Source: Sinonovacula constricta
Taxonomy: Eukaryota; Mollusca; Bivalvia; Cardiida; Solecurtidae
Direction of reading: 5' to 3'
Assembly: GCA_007844125.1 (NCBI GenBank)
Contig: CM017558.1
Location: 24,138,982 to 24,202,981, forward strand
Length of the DNA stretch: 64,000 nucleotides
Shown: piece after piece, positions 32,901 to 47,900 of the stretch
Layout: each line of letters begins with the position of its first letter
Numbering within the stretch: the first letter of the stretch is position 1
The notes under the pieces: model-generated
The model's database searches: none
Told to the model about the DNA's origin: nothing
What the model saw: only the letters and a program-made list of their open reading frames with translations
Translations under genes and position numbers: made by a program

Positions 32901-35900
32901 TTAAGCATAACTTTATATTCTTAGTTTTGGTTAATATCATGTTTTACATTATCGTAACCGCAATATTATAATATATACCACATTTGTGACCTCAGATGGG
33001 CAGTGCTAGATACCTAGGCTCAAAATTCAAGTCACCATTAAGGTGTTAAACTACTTCTTCAGTGAGCTGCATATAAATGCCATATAATGTTGCGCATATA
33101 CATTTACTTGTATGGATTTCTGCATTTACACATGAATATAATGGCGTATTTCCATCACAATATCCCAGCTTGTTGGTAGCACTAAATGGATTTGGAAAAT
33201 ACAGCCACTGTAGTAATTGAAGCGACTGCAAGTGTAACGTCTTCAGATAAAAGTTTTGTTATAACAATTGCGAGGTCATACATATTAAATTTAGCTTTAA
33301 GAAGTACAAAGCAGTAACACAAAGGAGACGTAGAAGACCTAAATTTTCTACTGACATACATTCTAGCAGGAGTGTGGGGAACACGGGGAGACAGCCAGTT
33401 AGCATTTCTAGAATATTGCTGATACGTTCTGAAGTGTATTCTAGAAAAAAACAACAGTACAACTTTCTAGGGTTTAATTCCGGTAAAAAAAAAATAAAAC
33501 GTAACCAGGCGAAAACTAAACCGCGAAAAATAGCTATTGTGGGTGACTGAAAGTATGTTCTACGGGTATACCGAATACGCAAACATTGAATTAATTATAT
33601 TTCAAAGCTGGCTGTTACCATATCGCAGCAAAGCAAACCAACATCAACAACATAAAATTGCAAAATAAGAGCCATTTCCAGCAAACAAATACCATTATAG
33701 TTAATGATAACAAAATATACATACATTTTGCCTATATTAACTGTTGGATCTTCCAGAACTTGTTTTGTGTAATATTAAAACCAGAATTATTATCAAGAAA
33801 AGAAATTATTGACGATGCAATTAAAACTATTAGTATATAGACTATATGAATTTTATAATGTACGTAAATGGCCCTGTTGCCCATGGAAATTAATGAGTCG
33901 AATGTTTTGAATTAACACTAAAGCTTTAGCCAAACAAAATATTACTCGTAATTTCCAAGTGAACGCTGCCTCCCCCAAACTAAAACCTAAAAGAAATCAC
34001 TACATGCAGTTTGACCTAGTAATGCATCTAGAAGTACTGTAAAATATTTTCCAGACTAATCATAATGTGTTTTGTTCAGTCATATAATTTACGATTACAC
34101 AATTATACTGATAAATTTTGTTATCATATTGAGAAAACCGCTCATTGTAGTTTCGACCAATCAGCATACGATATATAATTTAGTTTCAAAGCAAAATATA
34201 AATTAAGCATAAGACCATACAATACAAATTACATGTACAAATACTTCGTCAAATTTCGTCAAATAAAATAAATAAAATAAAATAAATAGTCTTTACTCAC
34301 AAGTCGATTTTGGACTTTTCTTTAAACGTTACTGCTTCTAAAACCAAAACGTAATTCTTTTTGTTATATCATATACCCTATTAAATGATGTCGTCATTGT
34401 CGTTTTTTTGCCATTCGCTAATTTCAACATACATCTTTTATACATGTAGATTTTATTCTCCAGTATTCATTTCCTCGTTTTGTTCTCACATTTTTCCTCA
34501 TCAGATAAACATAAAAAGCTTTCACTGCTACCGAAGTTAACTTTTTGTTATTTTTTTGTTACAATTTCCCCATATGAATATATAAAACTGACCAATATAA
34601 TAATATAATATATCAGTATAATGGGCTAATGTTACAAAATTATCATCAGACACACTGACAAACTGTCGATTTCTTTTATCAGACTTGATGTTGTAGTAGC
34701 ACTAGTGCGTATAAAAAGAACACGACCGTCAATATTATGTTCTCAGTGCTCACTTGAAAACATTCTCGAGTCGATATAATTTTATAGTGACTCACACATG
34801 ACCAGCGCTCGACCAATCAAAATGCTTTAAAATAAATGGGTATGTGATGTTATCAAATAATTCCATTTTATTTCTATATGTGGCGATCCGCGCAGACTTC
34901 CCTAATATCAAACAATATGTCTAGGCAATCCGTACATATTTTATATATACAAACGCTCGCACTCATCTGCTTAGTTCACATTCAAAATCAAGAAAAATCA
35001 TTCAAACGCCCAACCAGTACCTCTTGCAATATATAAACATTTTTGTTTAAGCTTACTTCGCCGGGATTCATATTTACCTACACGAGAACAGAGACAACTG
35101 GACCCTGAATCATGTCCTGGTCCGCATAATAGAGTCTAACGGGTCACCCTACTACAAGACAACACTTCTTAACCCGGTGATAGCTCAGTACGTTACACTC
35201 CAGATACCTGAAAATAACACCATGCTTGTTGTTTGTGAAGTCAGCGTCTTCAGCAGTGGTAACTATACAAGTTTTAAGATATGTTTTATAAGATACAGAT
35301 ACTTAAAACCCCTACTTATTGCCTATAGCATCACTTTTCCTTCATGCCTTAATTTATTTTGTAAATTGTTCCATAGGGAAGTCCGTTTTACCGTACTTAA
35401 CAGAATATATGTAGCGGACAGAACTGAGAGGCAAATTAATAAGTCCGCGTGGATTTATAAACTACAATCTGTCCGACCGCTGGGCTAAAAAGTGCGCGCC
35501 ACCAGGTTATGCTACTTGACGTTCAGTAAATGGTGGGTAAACGTACTTTCCGTGTTTTATAACATGGACGCGCCCGTGAACGTTTGCAAATTTGTTAACA
35601 GGGCAATTGTTTGTGTTTAACTCTTGAAAAAATTAATTTGCCAAACATTTGAGTGTGACCTTTTAAAACAAAATATACAAACTTCTTGTTGTTAGTTGGC
35701 TTATTATTGTGTGAAGATTAACATATCAAGTATGTGTTCGAAAAGTAGCTCTGCAGCGCTTAGAGCGTAAACGTATAGACCCGGCTTTGACCTGGATTAA
35801 TTATTTTTAAAAATATATGACACATTGAACATAAATCTTCGCTTTTGTGAAACTAAAATGTTCGTATTGATTGGATTAGTCTTTTGATATGAGCTATACA

Positions 35901-38900
35901 GTTGGTGTCCAGTTCGGTCGACCGGGCTTAACCAATTCAAATGCGTATATATTACTCTACAGGATTCTGTAGCCTTGACATTTTAGTCTTAAAATACTAA
36001 ATGTACTTTTCACTCAATTATTATACATTGATAATAAAAGTATCTATCAACATTTTATAAAATATTCAGTAGACTTCTACAGGTTTTATTTTATTTTACT
36101 GAAAATCAGTTTGTATTTACAAGGTCAATATTCATTGATACAACATTTGGTTCTGAAGTCTGTTCCTTACAGATTGCAGTCAAAGTTCCTACGGACTCTA
36201 CTGTAACGAAACTTGTGGGCAGTGTCGCAACGGCGAGATGTGTGACCACGTGACCGGAAGATGTGAACAGTGTCTTTCAGGATACCAGTATCCGCTTTGT
36301 AAAAACGGTATGTCTTGCTTTAAAACACGACAAAGTGGGTGGATACTATTTACTGCAATTAAATTGTCCCTCTTTCAGTCTGTTTGTCCTCTGTGGGTCT
36401 GTGGGTACCTTTCTTTTAGGATTTATATTAAAATTTACTCCATTACGCAGGACACGGGTTTTACAATTTCAAATATATACACTCACTTTGACTTGGTTGC
36501 TTCACACCCATCTTTGTATAGGGTAAAGTAAACTTTGGCATCTAATTCATTTGTAAACCTTAACTTAAAGGGTGAAGGAAAAGTGTCTGTCTTTAAAAAC
36601 ATCTTATATAGTTGTAATTTTAACAGGCACGTTTCTAGATATACGCCGGTATGCCCGTGGGGTGACGAAATACATTCAATTTGTCAAAACTGAAGAAATG
36701 AAGTTAAAAATGACATAAGGATTAATTATGTTTGGAACTTGATGCAAATTTAGATAACAAGTAAGAAAAGAAAACGCGTCACAGTGACTGACAAGACATT
36801 TACATAAACAAGAGTTTCGTCCGAGTGATAAAAGCGTTTTCAAACATGTCAAAATGTATTATAACTTAAATTTTAACTTAAACAAACGAATGCACTTAAA
36901 TGCAATGCAGCATTTGCTTGAGAAGCAGAATAGCGGGACAAACCACGTCCAGCCCTGTACCCAAAGTAACAGTATTTGTAATGGAACGTGAGTCATGTGT
37001 TTATCTGCTTATCGGAAGCTACAGGTATTTGTATATAGAAAATATTGACAACTTTCAATCACCAGCAGCCAGTTCTCTAAAATGTATGTGAGTCTCTTAA
37101 CAACTTCATCAAAGTTATCTGCACTCTTTAACTAATCATGAATTTGCACAGGGTATGGTGGTTTTAGGCTGCGAAATAACTAAAACATCGAAAGATACAG
37201 GGTTAGACTGTTGTAAGTCATTAAAATGATAATTGCACATAATTTCAAGAAAAATGAACATAAAAGCAAAAATAATGCTGAAGGCTTACTGTAGGTATTT
37301 TGTTATTAAATATTGTCCTTATACTATTTAATACTACGAGGGTTGTTCGGGAAGTTCTGAGAATTTTGTCATATCTCCTATATTTTTTGTTTCTAATACG
37401 TAATACTTGGCACATACTAAGATTAGCATATCACGGAACGATTCCTAAAAATTGAATAGAATCAGACAACAATAGCCGGAAATAGCAGTAACCATAGCAA
37501 CACTATAAAGCCGCACCGGAGCAGTCCGACTCTAAAGAAAGGTATAACGCGCTACACTAATCATATTTCGTAATTTTGATAACGTAAAAATTGCGCGAAA
37601 ACGCTGGTCAGCAGCGGAACGTCATGACGTCATTTCCTGAAAATATCATAACGTTATTTAAATTCTCAACGGATCAACATTGTTTTAAAGTTGTTGCCCA
37701 GAGCCACTGAGTAAACAACATGACGTCGATAGGTGGCGTTGAATTGCGAAGCATCGTGAAATTTTGTGTTGCGCTGGAAAAGTCTCCCACAGAAACAAGG
37801 AAAATGATCAATTCTACAGGAAAATACAAGAAATGCAGTCTGGCTACAGTGTATACATGGCATGATCGTTTTAAAGAAGGAAGAAACTCGATCGAGGACG
37901 ATCCTAGATGCGGTCGGCAGTCTGTTGTTGCATGTTCAATTAAGGACTCGGTAAAAGACATGATAAATTGCGACAGAAGAACGACAGTAAGAGCTATTGT
38001 AGATAAACTTTGCATATCAGTTTCTACTGTACACGGAATACTTACAAAAGAGCTCGGTATGTTATATGTCGTTACAGAGTGTCCGCCAGGACGATTCGGA
38101 CAAGACTGTACTGCATACTGTAATTGTCAAAAAAACCAAAGTTGTCATCACGTGACAGGCGAATGTCCAGATTTATGTGATGTTGGCTGGATGGGTCGCA
38201 ACTGTTCTACAGGTAAGAATATGTTAATATATATTCAAATCTAACTGTTCAAGTATATCATCATTTTACTGAAAATAATGATTTTGAAAAAAATATATCT
38301 GTTGAGATGAACTGCTATGAATATAATCAAATAATGACACGACAAATGCATTAGTTTTTGTTGTAATAGAAATGTACCAGTGTACTTAAACACTGCAACA
38401 TATTTCAAAATTTGGAAAGGCACAGGACAACAATATTAACATTCCAGTTGTAGATGTTAATGTTACAAGTAAAATGGAGCAAACCCAAAAGTTAACACAT
38501 TGGTACGGTCAGTCGGCAATATAAACAAAACTGTTCGAAAAATGGCGTATCCATAGACTTAAGATATAAAGTCAATGAAAAAAAGCAGTGCGTATTCAAA
38601 AACAATGTCCACGTTTTATTTGGAAAAGTAGATAAGCATTATTTTCAACTTGAACAAGTATACACATTTTTTATTGTAAACAAATATAATATTTTGAATC
38701 AAGGCTAAAACGAATAGAGAAGAAGGGAGATTTGTTGTAGCTTCCTGTTTATTTGTAGATGGAATTGGAATACCAAAGACTAAATTAGGTCAAAGGACGA
38801 TTTGCTTAACAATCATGGTAGGTTGAATTGAATGACTAGATAGATTACATGCAGACGGAGGTTTTAACGACTACCACAACGCACAGATAATACTATTGTC

Positions 38901-41900
38901 ATTACTATGCTGGTATTCTCAATTGGGGATTGTAGTTTGCAAGTGTAAGACTTTGTCCAGTGTTACAACTTTTGCTTTTAAATTGCTTTTACTTCTTCTG
39001 GTATTTCAGCATACAAGTTTATAACAATACCACTTATGATTTCTATTAACATGGATTCCCGAATAATATTGGAAATTCAATTTTAAATCTTTGCTTGAAT
39101 AATCCTTACCCCCAGATTTCTGGCTTCCCCTGGATAATACCTTGGTAGCAGCTGCACATATCACAACGCAACCAGCCTACCACAATAAATAGTCGTTTTA
39201 CACGTTGTCACGTGATCAAGCCCAGAACTCTTATTTTAAAATAAGAATGGAAATAGTTGAATGGTTAAGTTACTGACAAAATATTGCAAAAATGTATAAT
39301 AGAAAATCCTGTTTGAACACTATCAGCATTACAGTCCACTCGCATTTTCTCGACTACTTTTAAGTCGATTTTCCGTTTGACCAGGTTTGTTAAGTCCCAA
39401 TTTTGTTCGTTCTTTATCTATAATATAAATGTTTATGTCGATCTTCTTATCTCGACAAATTCATTATGTCGACTAGAAAATCTAAGTCCCAAGCTACTAG
39501 ACTGCTATTTAATGTCACAGTTTATCTCGACTTGCGAAATTATCAGTGGCGACCGCGAGAGGTGTGAATAACATCACGCGCCGATCATCACTCGCTGCTA
39601 ATTGGTGTCGCAAACTGATGCCGTTAATTACTCAACGCTGTTTGCTTTCATACCCAAGCTGAATAAACAAAAGTGTTTCTGTAATTTAATGTAATTAGTG
39701 TCGTGTCAAAATATGAGCAATTCTGCATAAATAGCTGTATGAATGTGTATAAATAGCGTTATGCTTTTTAAACCTACGTCAATTTCATGACTCTCATGAC
39801 TATGTCTGAGCCCTAAATGCCTGTCGAAAAACCATTTGTAATTTTCACGTAGTGTAAAATTTCCGGTGCTCTAATACTGCAGAGTAACTCCCCTTTAGAT
39901 TAAGTGTGCCATAAAAGCCACAAAGCGACATGAAATATGAAAAAAGGAGGCAATTACAGTCAGAAAATGAATAAAAATGAAAACTCACATGGACAAATAA
40001 ATTGAAAATATATATTACAAAAAACAAATGGAAAAAACGAGTTTAATGTCATTTGTTTTAAAATTAACGATTTGAAGAAAAGAACCAAGGAATAATCCCT
40101 TTTCTGAATGTTGAGGTAAACAATAGACATACCCAAATAACACAGCTATTGTTATATCGACAATCTGATATCTCGACTTAATTTGAAAAGTCCCGACGAT
40201 ATCGAGATAACGAGAGTCGACTGTATTTATAACGTCGGATTTACAATAATATAATCCTGAAGTATAATGCAATGTAGAAAAAACACAAGGAGACACAGAG
40301 ACAGATTTACAATGAAAACTAAGAGTAAAGCTTAACGACTAATACGAATGGGGTGTGAACATATTGTGAGAACATCTATAACCTCATATGGCTTAAGCAG
40401 GACGTTTAGGATTACATGTATAACGACATGACAATCAGGTGGTATATGCTTTTAAGCACAATACCATTTTTAATTTTTATGTCGTAATACACGTATACCA
40501 ATTCCTAAATGATAACACTAGCTGAAAAGCAGTTATATCTCAATATTATACTCATGTTTTATTGTCTATCTAGAATGTGACAACATGACGTATGGGAACA
40601 ACTGTGCTGAAGAATGTGGACATTGCTATAAGGAGTCATGTGACAGACGGACCGGTGAATGTAGTCCGTGTTCTGATGGGTATACAGGACCTAGATGTAT
40701 GGAAGGTAACACATGTTTAAATTAGGACGTCTAAGAAATAGATAAATATGTAAATCTATACGTATTTTATGTTGTTAAATTGTCTTCATTTAACATAACT
40801 ACGTATACTATATAAACAAACGTGTTGTTTCTACTGAAATATCAAAAATATCAAATGTGTGACTGAAGTCGTTGCTCGTTTATTGTTGTTGTTGGTGGTG
40901 GTGGTATTGATAGTTGTGATTTTGTGGCTGTTTTTGTTGTTCTTGTTGGTGGTGCTGGTTGTAGTGTTGGTTGTGTTGTACATATTGTTGTTATTTAAGT
41001 ACAAATAACTTTTGCCTAAGAACCTAATAAGAAGATGTAAGATAATTTTAACACAACTTAAATAGCGTTTTATCTAAAGACAACAAAGAATCTTGAAAAA
41101 AAATCCAATAGCTTTTTTAATTGATAATTCAATTCAATAATTTTGTAGTTTCAGAAAGGTTCTGTCTGCTAGTTTAATCTTAATATTTGTATGCTGCAAA
41201 CACATACCTGCGTATCTCAATGATGCATAATTTGTTTTTTTCGATAGATGTGTTCTAATTAGAACTTTATGCACATTTTGATGAGTAAAATGCTTAAATT
41301 GTAATAATTTCGAGCGATATGTTTTAGGCATAATATGACTAGATAGCCTAATGTCTGAGTATTCAACTAAATACGGTAATGTCTGAAGTCGACATTCTAG
41401 CGCCGAACCTGGTAGCGCAATCAGTAGAGCTTCGGCTTCAAGTTCGAGAGGAGCCGGGCTCGATACCTCGCCGCGACATACCAATGTCATTAAAATGGAA
41501 GTGGTATAGTGGTATTGATTACAAAATGATAATAAGCCATTTATCTTATTGAATAAATCGTTAAGATTATAAAATGTGCGATCTAGATGAAGTTTAGTAC
41601 CACATTAATATATATGGTAAAACTGATATACGTCTGCTGGCCTTTCGTTGTACAAAGGTTTTTGTAGTTTGAAGGTTACGAAAAACGTTAAGGGCAAAAT
41701 TCATATTTGTTTTTGCCACGAAGCGCGTTATCTTGTATAAAATGTTGTATAAAATGGCAAAAGTATGTCAGAGAGAGCGTAAGCAAGAGAGCTTATACCA
41801 TTACCATTTTAACGACTTTGGTATATCGCGGCCTGGTCTGATCCAAACTTTGAAAAAAAACAATCGAAAGTTCCATAGAGTATCTATTCTATTTAAGTCA

Positions 41901-44900
41901 TTTTCCACAACTCTGAATAAATTTTTTACAATATTCCAAATATTGTAAAGTAAATTTTGACTGAAATTTGACTTTCCATGCTTAATGTATCATTTTTTAT
42001 GTTCAGTATTGCTTTTATTTTAGTTTAAGTTCTACAAAAATATTACTTGTTCGATATTATTTTAGTAGTTTAGTTTAGTATAAGTAGTTCGTACACTAGC
42101 TGTTGGGCATGTCACACGTTACTATATAATCTTCTGTAAGGTAATGCTCCTATCTACAATTAAGTTTTGCGTGTGTGTGCTGAAACTGATATTTCAAAGA
42201 CTTGGCCGCCACTATCCTGAGAGAGACGGTAAATCTCCCGTAGTGCCCATAGTCCTCAAAAATGCGGTTTTCTGACCATCTATCGTCAACCAAAAAGAGC
42301 CTGTGTATAGTTTTCCCCTCTGTCCATTATATATAGATACTAGCCATGGCAGAATCAACCTTTTACTTTTCCTGTTTTGTGTTCTTTTTCTTTTTGTTGT
42401 TGTTCTTTTTGCTTTCTTTTTCTTCTTGTTTGCATTCTACCCATTTTAAACGATTCTGTAGCCAATCACAGTTAGAAAGCACGGATGATCGCACAACAAT
42501 TGACAGCATTTATGATATTTACAGACCTTCATTTAATCTTGATTTGATTTTCATTGGTTTGCATATAAACATTAACACGAGTTCACTTTACGAAAAAGAA
42601 TGTAACATTTATCGTAAAATCAAATCAAGACATGTACGCTCTACGACAATACAGTTGATGTTTATACATATATAAACATATATGCTTAGTTCATACATTA
42701 ATAAAACATGAACTCATAAAGCTTTTAGCTATATATTCGATACTAGAGTTAGCAAGGTCACGTCTAAAGATATATTTAATCAACAAGGGATATGACTCAT
42801 CAAATTATAACAAAGCATTTGTTAAAATGGCTTGTAGAACGTGACCCTTATAGTTATAATTGCTTTTGAATATGTCTATCGGGTGACGTCACAGCTTTAA
42901 GAAGCGATTGATTTTTAATGGTTATTTTCATGCTATTTCTGCGGTAAATTACCACATTGTTAGTAATCTATTATAGTGTTTGATTTCTTTTGTTGTTTAA
43001 AAAATACCACTTAAACTAAAAAATAAATATAAGAACTGTGACAAAAATCACAATTAAAATCTTACTAATATCGAGTGTTGATTTTGTATATTACATGACT
43101 GCACTAATTCGCCTGCAAGGGCAGACTGCACTAGTAATCACAGGCTTCTACAGATAAATTTTAATAGATAGATGTGTAACATCTCTTCGATATTCAAGTT
43201 TTGTCAGGATTTAAACTAATCTGTTGCACTTTTTAAGGTAACTGTGTATTTATTGCATGCGCACTTAATACAAAAAGGACTGACACTGCGCGATTGGTAC
43301 ACAAGCTAATTCTCAGGCTTACTGTATTTTAGTTGAGCTTTGTCCGTCTATTTTGAATTTCCAGACACTCATGTGACCTCGGTCATACGGTGCTAATGTA
43401 CAATGAGCCAAATATGAATTTACAAAGAGATACCTAGTTCAATTCGTTTCCGATTGAAATTGATTTGCGGTGGATAACAAAGGGATACATTTGATATTGT
43501 TTTACATATGTCTACATTTAATGATCCATGATTACAACTAAAATGCGCCTTGAAATACATACTTGGATAAATAATTACAAAGAACGTGAGCATATATGCG
43601 AAACATAATCGGTATAAATTAACATTGTAATAACCGACAATGACCAGCAAAGACAGGCATAGACCAACAGTTCGGGAAAATGTCTTATATGTATAAAAGT
43701 AAAAATTATTGTGTATTAAGAATATTATATGGATGATTGATTTGGAAGCTGATTTATTTATTGAGGCAGGAACTGTATATATCTTAAAAGAGTTATGTTA
43801 ATTAATAACTTAAATGTTAGGCCGATGCATATGGATGCTAGTAATAAACATGCAAATATCAAGGCTCATTAATGAAACTGGCATAAACACGTTTTCTGTT
43901 TTCGAATGCTCAGTTTACACTATTTTAAATTACATTATTTTCCGGCGACTCTGATGCTCTGCGTCAACTTGTTTTATAGATTTATTAGCAACTATCGAAC
44001 CATTGAAACTTGATGTTTTATTAAATGATACTCTTCTCTGTTTTGAAATGTCAAAAATGACCGCCGGTACTTGCAACGTCTGTTGTTAACACCTTTTATG
44101 CAAGTCGTTTCGTGATCTCGCGCGATAATTTCAGCGCCCACGATTGCTTGCCTTGTTCGAAAAAGTCCGATGCTAGTGAATGAGGATAATGTTGTGCAGC
44201 ACCATATCATCTTAAATGATAAATACAGAGCTTCGATGAGTATTTCCATCATTCGTACTTTTGATGATTTCAGAAAATAATCAAAATTTAAAAAAAAATA
44301 TGTCAATAATTAAATGCGTTGTGTTTTTGGTAAAAAGTTTTATTTTTTGTGTTTTTATAGGTTATTTGAAGAAAAGTGACAAAACTCTCTGAAAGTTTAA
44401 TTTCCAAAGACATCTATTAAATTGTTAAAATTATACAGTCACGTTAACCTGAAATAGAACGGAAATGCAAAGAATACCGCGGTAAGTTTTGGTCGTGATT
44501 CGAAATTAGAAAAATATTTGTGAAAAAATATAGAAGTCTTAATTCTAGACGTAATCGTCGCTTTTTTATCAATTTAAATAAAACGAATCGTGATTGTTTA
44601 TGTCGCAATCTTGCCTGATTTATCGTAATATATTAGTCTGGAAAGACCAGAGTTTTAAAATACAACGTTCATACTATTTTACTCGCTCTATACAAAACGT
44701 TTTGTGAGAGCGCATTTTCATATATATCCATATGAAACAACTTCCATATGAAACAGGTGGTATTGACACGACGTCTAATGCTTTTATACCTTTAATAAAT
44801 AGATGTATGACGCGTCACGTCATGAATTCACAGTAATAGATCATTCCATGTATTTTGCATGTTAAAACACTAGCACAAACAGAATAAAATATATGGGGAA

Positions 44901-47900
44901 AACAACTTCTATGTTACAACAATAATATTTTTTGATATATTTCAATATTATTATCCAAGAAAATCAGAACTCACTGTGCATCCAATCTGGTTTACCCATG
45001 ATTGTTGAAGACTGGAAATGTGTCCGTAGCTTTTCAAAAGTATGTCGCTTATAATTTAAGAGAAACAATTTGTAGCAATTGAGGAATTGAGAATCAATAG
45101 ACAGATATGCTTACTCAAATATTTTAAGGATCAAAGTTATACTTTTTATTTCTTATTTTTAGGTATAATGCCACTTAGCGCAGCACCTGGAGTGCAAGTA
45201 TCAATGTCGTCTATCCATGCCGGAATGGATGCCACAAAGGCCATTGACGGCCAGCTTGTGGACGACCCCGAAATATGCGGATGCTGCTCTGAAACAACCA
45301 TTGAGTACAGTTCATGGTGGCAGGTCGATCTTGGAAGACCATATTTTCTCAAAAAGGTTATCGTTTATGGGCGACTGAATGGTAATTTTTATTTAAAAAT
45401 AAGATTAAAAAATCTTAATTTTTACCAAAAAGTATAAAAGACGTTTATTTTAGTTTGGCATCTCTTTTAAAGTCATAGAAAAAAAGACATGTTCTTTTAG
45501 ACAATATAGCCATGTGTGAGCAGGTAAGTGTCAAAAATGTCATAAATTAATCAAAGACTTATATAAATATTAAGGTAATGTACATATTTATCTAATAACC
45601 ACCGTCAAGATAGCTGAACCAACGTAGAGTGTGCCATTACTTGTTCCTAATATTGGCTCTGAAATCATTTTTGAAGTTCATTAGCAATTTAAAAAGACAA
45701 GACCGCTCCGACTCTAAGTTCATTTTTTATCCACATGAATTGTATAAATAAATAACCCAGATATCAGGAATGAAGGAATATAGTAGGTCGATGAGTCATT
45801 TAAAGGAATCTAATGACAACTCTCTTGATAAATAGTGTATACATTTTTCATGATTTATATTGTATATTTTTTACAATTGCGACAATTATTGTAGAATCCA
45901 GAAAAAAAAACCCATCAAACTCAGAACTGTTAGCTTAGATTTAGCCACACGATTTCGATTGCATCGTCACTAGAACTCAGTTGTTGTTATGAATTGCTCA
46001 CAAGCTATTTCTCACCGACAGTGCTTCATTGCAACCATTTTCCCACTGTCGGGATCTCATTTGATTGACACATATAGAAAAATGATTGCTTTCATGAACA
46101 ATCCTATTGTAATTTTCTTTGAGTTATTGTTTACAGTGGCTCCGAATTCGGAGTAAATATATAAATATTGACAAAATAAGTAAATTGTGACCATTTATTT
46201 GATCATAAGGTAGAAAAGTGTCATGATAAAACACGCGCTGTCACATCATCTACCATTATTATCGTAAATAACTCGCTAAGATCTGGTCTAATTGTTTCAT
46301 ATTATAAATTTCAGAGAACATCTTTAGGCAGCTAATGGGATTCTCTATTCTTACAAGCTTGACAAATGAATTTCCTGACAAGCCAGTGCATATTCAAAAT
46401 GGTGAGATACAGAACAGTAAAGTGGTCGTTCTTCTGTCAGACGTTGCTGCTCGATATGTGAGGATTCAACGGCTTGGGATCTTAACTATCTGTGAAGTTG
46501 AACTTGTGCAATCAGGTATTGAGTTATAAACTAAATACTTAGGGGGTATGTTTAAATTCTAATGTATAAAAAACTGACCTGAAGACCTGTTATAATTAAT
46601 TTCGAATTGTAAATTTTAGTTTGTTAGTGATTTGTTTTGTTTTTATTAGATATCATCTGCCCTGCCTACACATACGGGAGGAGCTGTGCTGCATGTGGGC
46701 CCTGTAGGAACGGGTCATGTGACCCAGTCACCGGGAATTGTCCTTCTGGTTGCTATGACGGATACTGGGGCAATAGGTGTGATAAGCTAACCGTTTACAA
46801 AGGTACCGGCAGCGACGTCATTATCGGAGTAATAGGCGTCGGAGTGGGTGTGGTCACCTCAATACTTGTTGCAGCGTTGATTGTTGCTTTATTCCGTTAC
46901 AAAAAAAGAAGGTACTATTTTAAATATTACAAAGCTACTTGTATTCTTAATTCGCACTGCATGTTTTATAAAAAAGTGTACATATTGACGTTTCAACGTT
47001 AAAATTAACTATAGCTAAACAATACAATAAATTATATTCCAGTTAATATGTACAGACACTTTTGAAATAAATGTGTCACAATACCTAAAGTAAAACAAAA
47101 TATAACACGTAATCGTAATATTTTATTCAATAATATCCAACCAACGATTTAAATCATGTTCATTTTAAGGATACGCATATACGAAGAACCCTCGGTGAGA
47201 TGGTCAAAAGAACCAACTAAGGAGTCTGCTTACGCTACGTTGGAGAATCAAGGTAAATCTGTGGGGTAACCGTTAAACGCTCATTGTTTATTTATTTCAC
47301 CACAAACAGGTTAAACGCTATATATTGTTTAAAACATGAGAATGTAACACTTCACGTATAAAATTTGTAAAGATTCAAACCCTGAAATCCAATATAGAGA
47401 TTTTGTCTTGTCAATCTTAACCAAATAACATTTTCCGTAAAATTACGAAGGGTTTTCATAAAAAATTACAAAGGGTAAGTGTTTAATAAATTAGAAACAT
47501 ACTGAAGAAATTATTATTGTGAACATATTATTGTTATAATGGTCGTTTTCCAAGGTGCATTTGTCATCCATTGCAGGCAATATTTGAGCTTGACGCGAGA
47601 ACATAGTTATAATGAAACATCAATATTTTATTATATTAATATTTTTATGAAAAACAATAAATTGATGGAAAATATCAAATGCGACACAAACAATTGAAAC
47701 TAGTTGAAAGGAATCTGGGTATAGACTTTGAAAGATTATAAAAAATGATGTTTATTTGAAAGTAAACGGTTGACATTTAAACAGTATTATTGTTATAAAC
47801 CTCAAAAAATAACAACACAAATTCCTTTAATTGGAAATTGGCAATTATTATAGTCAATTTACATATGTGTAAAAATCGAAATTAATAAAACTATTAACCT

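Noticed and set aside
36900..37091. Cys-containing frame followed by a GTGAGT donor, considered as a further EGF exon
   Set aside because: The Cys spacing does not fit the eight-Cys pattern, there is no phase-1 acceptor and it does not align to other EGF exons.
37674..38015. Minus-strand frames opposite the mariner transposase
   Set aside because: Shadows of the HTH coding sequence on the plus strand.
41134..41490. 118-codon minus-strand frame
   Set aside because: Spans the SINE-like sequence and plain intron; no domain.
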